A stretch of 12,042 nucleotides of DNA from an uncultured Clostridia bacterium (GTDB lineage Bacteria; Bacillota; Clostridia; Oscillospirales; CAG-382). Shown here piece by piece: positions 5,446 to 12,042 of the stretch. Where the stretch lies: the NCBI GenBank assembly GCA_947305675.1, contig CAMZED010000041.1, positions 1 through 12,042 of the forward strand. The letters are read 5' to 3'. Every line of letters begins with the position of its first letter. Position 1 is the stretch's first letter. The notes below the pieces were generated by a model, which did not search any database, was not told where the DNA came from, and saw only the letters and a program-made list of their open reading frames with translations. A program made the translations under genes and the position numbers.

Positions 5446-7761
5446 ATCGTAAATAACTCCGGCGAAAGCCTTATTAAAAGAATATCTTCTGTGATAATAA
5501 GATCAAGATTCATAATTTTTGCGGTTTTTGCGGTATTTGCCGTCTATTGCGCGCTTTCGGTAGGGAAGACCCGCGTCAACAGCGACATTAAAAACTTTCT
5601 CCCGCCCGAAACCGAAACACGGCGCGGAATAGTTATTATGGAACAGCAGTTCAAAACCTATTCGAGCACAAACATAATGGTCAGCGGAGTGGATTACGAA
5701 GCTGCTTGCGATCTCGCTGACGGAATCGAGCGGATCGAAGGCGTTTTCGACGTGACTTTTAACGATTCCTACGACAGGTTTCACGACGGCAACGCGCTCT
5801 TTACTTTGAATTTTGAATATTCCGACGGCGATCCGGCAATAAACACTTCGCTTGAAGAAGCAAAACGAATGCTCTCCGGATACGAGTATTACATTTCTTC
5901 CGGATTAACAGGCTATTCGCAGCAGCTCGCTAAGGAAATGGTATCGGTTTTACTTATCGCCGCTGTCGTGATAATCGCGGTTCTTCTGTTTACTTCAAAA
6001 AGTTATTTCGAAGTGATTATCTTTATAATCGTGTTTGTTTTCGCCGCGCTTTTCAATATGGGGACGAATTATTGGCTCGGCGAGATATCTTCAATAACCA
6101 ATTCGATCGCAATAATCCTCCAGTTGGCTCTTGCTATCGACTATGCAATTATTTTTGCGCACAGATATCAGGATGAATCCGATGCCTGCGCCGACGGTCG
6201 CGAAGCGCTTGTCAACGCACTTTCAAAGTCGATCGTCGAGATCGCGTCTTCGTCGCTTACCACGGTTTCGGGGCTTATGGCGCTTACTCTTATGCAGTTC
6301 AGACTGGGGTATGACCTCGGCCTTGTGCTCACAAAGGGCATTGTGTTCAGTATGCTTACGGTATTCCTTCTGATGCCCGGATTGATAACGCTTTTTCCTA
6401 AGGCTCTCAAAAAAACAAAACACCGCCCTCTCGTGCCTAACATAACTAAGTGGGGCAAATTGCTTATGAACTCAAAATATGCTTTTGTTTTTGTGTTTGC
6501 ATTGATAATACCGCTTTCGGTATTCCTTTCTTCTAACGTGACTTACGCTTTCTCCGACAAAAACGTTTCACAAATCATCTATTCCGAATCACGTTCCGCT
6601 TCCGCAAGGATCGACGAAACCTTCAAACCCAACACTTCAATTGTCGTTCTTGTTCCTTCAGGCGATTATAAAAAAGAAAAAGCGCTTCTCGAAGATATCG
6701 CCTCGCTCGAAAAAGTAAAAGCCGCCGTCGGCCTCGCTTCCGTAAAACTGAACGACGGTCTTTATCTTACCGACGAATTGAAACCTGCCGATTTTTCGGA
6801 GCTTTTCGGAGTCGGAATCGAAGACTCGAAGCTTTTGTTTAAAGGATACGCCATCAGCCGCGGAGAATTCAAATATTTATATACCGATACCGCCGATTAT
6901 TCCGCGCCGCTCGCAGACGTGCTGCTGTTCTTGTTCAAACAGATCGATAAAGGAAACGTCACGCTTGATGAGAGCCGCGCCGCTTTGATATCCACTCAAC
7001 GCCGTACTCTTGAGCGCGCCGCCGAACAGTTATCAGGCGAGGATTACGACCGACTGCTGGTCACTTCTTCGCTTCCAACAGAGGGAGAACAAAGCGTTGC
7101 GCTTGTTGAAAATATCCGTGTCGCGTCCGAAAAATATTACGGTAAAGGCTACACTCTTATCGTCGGCGATATCACCGTTGCGAAAGAGTTGAGCGATTCA
7201 TTCGGAAGCGATTCGGCGCTTGTAAGCGTTCTGACGATACTTTTTGTATTCGCCATCCTCCTTATCACCTTCAAAAGCCCGGTTATGGCGGCGATACTCG
7301 TTTTCGTTATCCAGGGTAGCATATGGATGAATTTCTCGTTCTCTTATATTTTTGATATCCGTTCGTCTTTTGTCACCTACATAATAGTTTCGGCAATACA
7401 GATGGGCGCGACCATCGATTACGCCATTGTACTTTCGAGCCGCTACCGTTCTTTGCGCGGTCAATACGATAAAAAAACCGCAATGGCTGCCGCGGTTAAC
7501 GAATGTTTTCCCACGGTTATCACTTCGGGAACAATAATGACGGTTGCCGGATTGGTTATCGGATTCCGCGTAAGCGACGTTTATGTCGGACATATCGGGC
7601 TTGCGGTCGGAAGAGGCGCTTTGATTTCGGTCATCCTCGTTCTTACCGTTCTGCCGCAGTTGATCGTTCTTTGCGATAAGGCGATAAGGGCTTCGACATT
7701 TAAACTAAAGCGCGCTGAACGCGGAGAAAACAAGGGTAATACGGATTACGACGGAATATAA
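5443..7761 (+). CDS. MMPL/RND superfamily transporter
   Basis: A 772-residue membrane protein with the two-fold RND layout: TM1 (about 23-40), a short extracytoplasmic domain (about 41-165), TM2-TM6 (166-315), TM7 (about 346-362), a second extracytoplasmic domain (about 363-590), and TM8-TM12 (592-743), ending in a charged tail. Both halves carry the MMPL hallmark Asp-Tyr pair in TM4 and TM10 (IDYAI at D233-Y234 and again at D659-Y660), the proton-relay residues of this family. Known relatives move lipids, glycolipids or hydrophobic compounds outward using the proton gradient; the cargo here is unknown. It is shorter than mycobacterial MmpL proteins and has no membrane-fusion or outer-membrane partner nearby, as expected for a Gram-positive. 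It has its own promoter, divergent from the znu operon, and the next gene also has its own promoter, so it is probably monocistronic. No clear terminator follows. Confidence 0.9.
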   Translation: MIVNNSGESLIKRISSVIIRSRFIIFAVFAVFAVYCALSVGKTRVNSDIKNFLPPETETRRGIVIMEQQFKTYSSTNIMVSGVDYEAACDLADGIERIEGVFDVTFNDSYDRFHDGNALFTLNFEYSDGDPAINTSLEEAKRMLSGYEYYISSGLTGYSQQLAKEMVSVLLIAAVVIIAVLLFTSKSYFEVIIFIIVFVFAALFNMGTNYWLGEISSITNSIAIILQLALAIDYAIIFAHRYQDESDACADGREALVNALSKSIVEIASSSLTTVSGLMALTLMQFRLGYDLGLVLTKGIVFSMLTVFLLMPGLITLFPKALKKTKHRPLVPNITKWGKLLMNSKYAFVFVFALIIPLSVFLSSNVTYAFSDKNVSQIIYSESRSASARIDETFKPNTSIVVLVPSGDYKKEKALLEDIASLEKVKAAVGLASVKLNDGLYLTDELKPADFSELFGVGIEDSKLLFKGYAISRGEFKYLYTDTADYSAPLADVLLFLFKQIDKGNVTLDESRAALISTQRRTLERAAEQLSGEDYDRLLVTSSLPTEGEQSVALVENIRVASEKYYGKGYTLIVGDITVAKELSDSFGSDSALVSVLTILFVFAILLITFKSPVMAAILVFVIQGSIWMNFSFSYIFDIRSSFVTYIIVSAIQMGATIDYAIVLSSRYRSLRGQYDKKTAMAAAVNECFPTVITSGTIMTVAGLVIGFRVSDVYVGHIGLAVGRGALISVILVLTVLPQLIVLCDKAIRASTFKLKRAERGENKGNTDYDGI

Positions 7762-7766
7762 AGTTC

Positions 7767-7795
7767 TTGACAACTTGTTGTTGAAATTATATAAT
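7767..7795 (+). promoter_or_regulatory. Perfect consensus promoter of the surface phosphoesterase operon
   Basis: TTGACA (7767-7772), exactly 17 bases, TATAAT (7790-7795): a perfect match to the housekeeping consensus. It begins 6 bases after the transporter stop codon and lies 47 bases upstream of the ATG at 7843. No obvious dyad overlaps it, so expression may be strong unless controlled by an activator or by distal elements. Confidence 0.92.
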
Positions 7796-7842
7796 ATTTA
7801 AAAGCCATACTAAAACATTTTTGATTGCTTGGAGGTTTTATC

Positions 7843-10800
7843 ATGAAGAAATCCGCGTCGTTTTTACTTGCGGTCGTCATAACTTTGCTTTGCGTTCCTC
7901 ACGGCGTTTTCGCCGCCGGAGAAAAAACCTCTTCGCTCTGCGGCGACAGCGTGGTTTTATACTGCCCGTCGGCGGACACGCTTACCGTCGGGGAAAAAGT
8001 TTTTAAGGCGAACGGCGAAAGCGGATCGTTCACCGTCGAATTCAAAGTTGACGATTCCGATTCGGCATACAACAAAGTGTTTCTTAACGGCGAACACGTA
8101 AGCGATATGAAAAACGGCGTAAACAGGTTCACCGTCGACTCCGCCGATCTTTTAGAAGGCGAAAACAGGATTGCTGTAATACCGGGCACCGGTTCTGCAA
8201 CATACTCTGAGGAAATGGTTTACGGCAGCGTGAACCTTGACGATATAACCTTAAACTACATTAAATTCATCGGTATTCCCGTAACAAATCCGCAGTTTAT
8301 CGACTTGCATCTTCCGGTGCAAGGCGGCGCGGGCACAACATTAAAGCGCACCGATTACCGCGAAGATCTAAGGATCGGCGACGGCTGGTTCGCCGATACA
8401 CAGTTGGGCGGAAGCACTCCGGAAGCTCCCGTTTTTGCGGAATATATTTTTGAAAAACCCGATATGAGCGGAATATTCGTTATCGATACTACCGTCATTC
8501 CCGACGGAGAATACGATTTTGTTTTTAAAAAAGGCGGGTCGGTCGTTGAAACTCGCAAAACCGTTGTTGATAACACCGCTCCCGCAATAGTCTTTTCTGT
8601 CTCCGACGGAGCAAAAGTCAGCCGTTACGGCGGTCTCGGGCTGAATATTACCGACTTGAGTAAATTCAGCAGCAACGTCACCGTTGACGGTAAACGCGTA
8701 CGCGATATCGATCTCAGCAAGCTTGAATCAGGTACTCATACAGTTTACGTCCGCGCTTCGGATTCGCTCGGAAATTCAAACGAAAAATCTCTTATTTTCA
8801 CTCTTACCGATACGGCTTTTTCCGCCGTAAAAAACGAAAACGGCAAAGGATACGTTATCAACTCGACGGGAGAAGGAAATATATATTCCGCCGAACTTTT
8901 AACCAAGATCAATGCCTATGAAAACGCGTACGGAACTTTCAGCTCCGAACATCTCAGATCGGGGGACGAGGTGCTTGTTCCGTTTGATAAAGAGATTATC
9001 GTTAAAGGCGTCGACGGCGCGTTCCCTTATCAATCGTTTGTTATCGACGCCGAAAACGCCGCGTCGAAATCCGAAAAACTCAAAGTTTTTTATACCGGCG
9101 AGACGGGAAACGGAGTTGATATTCAGCTTAAAGCATATAATTACCGGCAAAAATGCTGGGACGACGTCGCGGTTGCGATCAGCGGCGAATCGGTCGCGTT
9201 CGACCTGAAAACCGAAGATTATATTTCCGCGGAAAACAAGATCCGAGTTAACGCATTTCCGAAAGCGGTTTATAACGGTAGCGATACGCTCGTCTGGAAT
9301 TCAGATACGCAGTATTATTCCCGTTACGAAGATCTAAGACCTTATTACATACGCATTAACGAATATACCGTCGAGCAGTACAAATCGGGCAACATCGGCT
9401 ATTCGGTCCACACCGGCGACCTTATCGACAGGACAAACGTCGGCGACGAGATCGCACACGACGAGTATTCTTTTGCGTCTGAGGCGCAAAAAATACTCGA
9501 GGACAACAACGTTCCCCACGGTATCGTCAGCGGCAACCACGATATCAAGCATTCCACCGCCGACTACAGCTATTATTACAACTATTTCAACGACGCGCGT
9601 TACAAATGTTTCGACTGGTACGGGGGAAGCCTTAACGACCATATGCACCATTATGATCTTGTTTCGCTCGGTAATTACGATTTTGCATTTGTTTACATAG
9701 GCTGCTATAAAGAAGCCGAGACCGATACGATCAATTGGGTCAATTCCATATGCAAAGCATACCCGAACAGGAATATAGTTCTGTGTACCCATGAATATAT
9801 CCTTCCTTCCGGTGCTTACTCCGGTGACAGAGCCGAGGTAATGTGGAACGAGATGGCGGTTCCCAACGAAAACGTCGTAATGATACTTTGCGGACATAAC
9901 GAGGGCGTTTGCAATCAGATGCATAAAGTCGAAGGTACCGACCGCGAAGTGCTTGAGATCCTTGCCGATTACCAGTTTGCCGAAAACGGTCAGGGCCCGC
10001 AGCACGTAGAGAACGGCTGTACCTGTGACGGAGAGGGATATCTCAGGTTTCTGAAATTCAACTCCGCCGGGCAGCTGATTGCAACGACCTATTCTCCCGT
10101 CGCGGATGATTACGGAATCGATCCTTATAACTATTACCCGTCGTATATGGACAGCTTTATATACGATCTCAACCTTAAAAAATCAAACCGCACTTTAACG
10201 ACAAAAGCATTTGCCGTCGCTGTTCAGGGCGATAAGATCGGCGTTACCGGCGGGGAAGCATTCGATCCCGGCTCGGCAAAAGCTTTCTTTGCGGTGACAA
10301 AAGACGAACTCGGCAACGAATTCTGCTCCGAACTGTTCACCGAAGAATCCACTGTAAAATCTTACAGCGCGGAATACAACGCCGTTTATTCCGACTCGGT
10401 TCCCGAAAAGCAGGGTGCGGACTGGTTCAAATATGTGAATGAAAACCTGCACATCAATGAGAAAAACGCTATCCCCGAAAACGTTGAGATCGGTTTGGAC
10501 CTTATGCCGGAATCGATAAGCCAACTTCGCCAGACATCCGGCAGCAAAACGTATGAAGCAGAGATAGATTCTTCCGGAGCGCTTGTCACGAACCATATTC
10601 ATGACGGCGCAAACTGGATAACGCTTGCAAAATCGATCGGCGCTTCCGTCGACGCTGATAAATACGACCGGCTTTACTTCGGAGTGACCGCCGGAAAAGA
10701 TACGAAATGGAACATACAGGTCAATTTCAGCGGCAAAGAGATGAGTTTTTCGAGAAATTCTGATCTTGCTGAGCTTTTCGGATATGTTAACGCACTGCCG

Positions 10801-11340
10801 AGCGATATCCAGGGAACCTGGCAGGGATATATCGATCTTTCGAATTTTGTCACCGGTGAAACAAGAGTCAGTTCGGTCTATTTCGTAAGCGCAACGCCCG
10901 ACCAAAGCGTTTCGTTTGATTATCTGTTTATCGGCAGTTCCGATATGGGAAAAGCGGTGTTTTCCGCCGGTGAAGACTATAAAGTCGCAAAAGAAGCTCC
11001 CGTCGGCGACAAGGTATCTCCTCCCGCGGCGCCCTACCGCGAAGGTTATGAATTTATCGGCTGGTACACCGAGGAGGAAGGCGGCGCCGCAGTTGAAGGC
11101 GAAATTGCTTTGGAATCGGAAATAAAAACGCTCTACGCCCGATATACGGCGCTTCCCGCGACTGAAAAGCACACGGCTTTGTTCTTCGACAGCGAAGTCG
11201 AAATCGTCAGCGGACCCGATACGCTTCTGATCGTTATCGCCGCTGTCGTCGCAGCGGTTGCGATCGCCGCGGTCTGCGCAGCCGTGCTTGTCGCCAAAAA
11301 ATCGAAAAAGAACAACAACGATAAAGGGAGTATAAAATGA
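7843..11340 (+). CDS. Large exported, membrane-anchored metallophosphoesterase with InlB-type repeat
   Basis: A 1165-residue surface protein. Signal peptide 1-25; beta-rich N-terminal region; an Ig-like domain starting at DNTAP (243) to about 323; another beta-rich segment to about 480; then a calcineurin-like phosphoesterase (about 485-760) with D488-T-Q490, GDLID (D526), GNHD (N565, H566, D567), THEY (H650) and GHNE (H685). The last motif normally reads GHxH; here E687 replaces the second histidine. Residues about 900-1032 look like a beta-sandwich resembling carbohydrate-binding modules (inference). An InlB/Listeria-Bacteroides type B-repeat follows (about 1048-1103, REGYEFIGWYTEEEGG), then LPATE (1104-1108), a membrane helix (1128-1151) and a Lys/Asn-rich tail. 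GGAGG lies 7 bases before the ATG at 7843, which excludes the in-frame start at 7825. The stop overlaps the next gene (ATGA). It probably acts on phosphate esters outside the cell; substrate unknown. Confidence 0.9.
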   Translation: MKKSASFLLAVVITLLCVPHGVFAAGEKTSSLCGDSVVLYCPSADTLTVGEKVFKANGESGSFTVEFKVDDSDSAYNKVFLNGEHVSDMKNGVNRFTVDSADLLEGENRIAVIPGTGSATYSEEMVYGSVNLDDITLNYIKFIGIPVTNPQFIDLHLPVQGGAGTTLKRTDYREDLRIGDGWFADTQLGGSTPEAPVFAEYIFEKPDMSGIFVIDTTVIPDGEYDFVFKKGGSVVETRKTVVDNTAPAIVFSVSDGAKVSRYGGLGLNITDLSKFSSNVTVDGKRVRDIDLSKLESGTHTVYVRASDSLGNSNEKSLIFTLTDTAFSAVKNENGKGYVINSTGEGNIYSAELLTKINAYENAYGTFSSEHLRSGDEVLVPFDKEIIVKGVDGAFPYQSFVIDAENAASKSEKLKVFYTGETGNGVDIQLKAYNYRQKCWDDVAVAISGESVAFDLKTEDYISAENKIRVNAFPKAVYNGSDTLVWNSDTQYYSRYEDLRPYYIRINEYTVEQYKSGNIGYSVHTGDLIDRTNVGDEIAHDEYSFASEAQKILEDNNVPHGIVSGNHDIKHSTADYSYYYNYFNDARYKCFDWYGGSLNDHMHHYDLVSLGNYDFAFVYIGCYKEAETDTINWVNSICKAYPNRNIVLCTHEYILPSGAYSGDRAEVMWNEMAVPNENVVMILCGHNEGVCNQMHKVEGTDREVLEILADYQFAENGQGPQHVENGCTCDGEGYLRFLKFNSAGQLIATTYSPVADDYGIDPYNYYPSYMDSFIYDLNLKKSNRTLTTKAFAVAVQGDKIGVTGGEAFDPGSAKAFFAVTKDELGNEFCSELFTEESTVKSYSAEYNAVYSDSVPEKQGADWFKYVNENLHINEKNAIPENVEIGLDLMPESISQLRQTSGSKTYEAEIDSSGALVTNHIHDGANWITLAKSIGASVDADKYDRLYFGVTAGKDTKWNIQVNFSGKEMSFSRNSDLAELFGYVNALPSDIQGTWQGYIDLSNFVTGETRVSSVYFVSATPDQSVSFDYLFIGSSDMGKAVFSAGEDYKVAKEAPVGDKVSPPAAPYREGYEFIGWYTEEEGGAAVEGEIALESEIKTLYARYTALPATEKHTALFFDSEVEIVSGPDTLLIVIAAVVAAVAIAAVCAAVLVAKKSKKNNNDKGSIK

Positions 11341-12042
11341 AAAGGATCTTTGCCGTATTCTCGGTTATGATTATCGCAGCCGCGCTTGTGCTCACGGCTT
11401 TTGCCGCTGAAGACCATTCTTTTAAGCTGAACGTAAAAACAAACTCGAATTCATTTAACATAGGCGACAAAATCACTTTGACCGCTACTGTGTTCGATAT
11501 CGTCGATGAGCATGGGATTGCTGTGTTCGATTATCACATCGTTTTTGACCACAGCGCGCTTTCCTACGTCGGTTCGACGGTAAAACTTCCTGAACTTTGG
11601 GAGGATCTTTTAAGCAGCGATGGAGTAGAAGATCTTTCTTTTATGCAGTCGGATGAAGAGGGCGGAGAGTTCCGTTGGGTCGTCGGTACGATAATGGAAA
11701 ACATCGGATTAAAAGAAAGTAATCAGTTCGGACTTGATATTACTTTTGAAGTGCTCGATAATTCCAAATCCACGGTTATCGAATTTATTCCCGGTCATTG
11801 CACAAATGACGTTTTTGCCGATATGACTTCAAACCGCGTCACGGTAACTCTTAACAGTGACGAAGGTCACGAAGAAACATCACCCGTAAACTCCGAAGTT
11901 TCCGAAACGGTCAGCCAACATACTCCGGTCGTAGATATAAGCGGCAGTTACGAAATTCCCGCCGGCTTACCGGGAACGGCTTCGGAGCAAGAAAGCGATA
12001 ACTCAAACGCTACCGTAGTAATTATCATTTGCGGAATAGCCG
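11337..12042 (+). CDS. Cohesin-like domain protein, membrane-anchored, partial (runs off right edge)
   Basis: An open frame of 235 codons without a stop to the window end. The ATG overlaps the preceding stop (ATGA), with GGGAG 6 bases upstream. Signal peptide about 1-23 (AFA-A cleavage likely). Residues about 29-172 follow the cohesin pattern: FNIGDKITLTATV near the start, then GIAVFDYHIVFDHSALSYVG, and a late GLDITFEVL strand followed by STVIEFIPG. A Ser/Thr/Glu-rich linker (173-225) contains LPGTA (211-215), and a hydrophobic segment TVVIIICGIA begins at 226, probably a C-terminal membrane helix. Cohesins bind dockerins to assemble cellulosomes and related surface complexes; no dockerin repeat is visible in the neighbouring phosphoesterase, so a partner is not identified. 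The match is by pattern only and the domain could be another cohesin/CBM-fold adhesion module. It is co-translated with the phosphoesterase. Confidence 0.78.
   Translation, partial: MKRIFAVFSVMIIAAALVLTAFAAEDHSFKLNVKTNSNSFNIGDKITLTATVFDIVDEHGIAVFDYHIVFDHSALSYVGSTVKLPELWEDLLSSDGVEDLSFMQSDEEGGEFRWVVGTIMENIGLKESNQFGLDITFEVLDNSKSTVIEFIPGHCTNDVFADMTSNRVTVTLNSDEGHEETSPVNSEVSETVSQHTPVVDISGSYEIPAGLPGTASEQESDNSNATVVIIICGIA

Noticed and set aside
9334..10005. Minus-strand open frame (223 codons) opposite the phosphoesterase catalytic domain
   Set aside because: The plus strand here encodes all the metal-site motifs; the minus frame shows no family features.
10195..11172. Long minus-strand open frame (325 codons) opposite the phosphoesterase
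   Set aside because: It lacks a ribosome binding site, signal or recognisable motif and lies opposite well-supported coding sequence; a codon-bias shadow.
7843..11340. Dockerin domain as partner of the downstream cohesin-like protein
   Set aside because: No paired calcium-binding dockerin repeats (DxNxDGxxN type) were seen in the phosphoesterase.
1..12042. tRNA, rRNA, CRISPR array, transposase, riboswitch or phage genes
   Set aside because: Looked for on both strands by eye; nothing convincing found, and almost all the sequence is accounted for by protein genes.

Overview
The window looks like chromosomal DNA from a Gram-positive anaerobe of the Clostridia type, probably an uncultured gut or rumen lineage. 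This rests on strong sigma-A type promoters (TTGACA/C, 17-bp spacer, TATAAT-like), GGAGG ribosome binding sites, several lipobox lipoproteins, an InlB-type B-repeat and a cohesin-like domain. The lineage is an inference from gene style, not from a marker gene. I saw no RNA gene, CRISPR array, insertion sequence or prophage.

Layout. (1) Positions 1-146 hold a strong hairpin terminator for something to the left and an extended -10 promoter. (2) Positions 147-2224 (+) are a two-gene unit: a solute-binding lipoprotein overlapping by one base (TGATG) a YfcE-type metallophosphodiesterase. No permease gene is present beside the binding protein. (3) Positions 2197-5226 (-) are a compact four-gene ABC metal-import operon in the order binding lipoprotein (znuA-like), ATPase (znuC-like), permease (znuB-like), then a small cysteine-containing lipoprotein. 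It converges on yfcE with a 28-base overlap, and its likely terminator lies inside yfcE on the opposite strand. (4) Positions 5227-5442 are a divergent control region with back-to-back promoters and a 21-bp palindrome just downstream of the znu -10. (5) Positions 5443-7761 (+) encode a 12-TM MMPL/RND transporter that starts at GTG. (6) Positions 7767-12042 (+), behind a perfect consensus promoter, encode a 1165-residue exported multidomain metallophosphoesterase with a C-terminal membrane anchor. This is coupled through an ATGA overlap to a cohesin-like, C-terminally anchored protein that runs off the right edge.

Functionally, the window is mostly envelope biology: metal import, an RND-type exporter, and a surface phosphoesterase/cohesin-like pair. 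The most interesting points are that surface pair, with an altered GHxH motif and LPxT-like sequences before both C-terminal helices; the znuA-like protein, which lacks a canonical metal-ligand histidine; and the transcriptional interlock between the metal operon and yfcE. None of these alone proves a new system.
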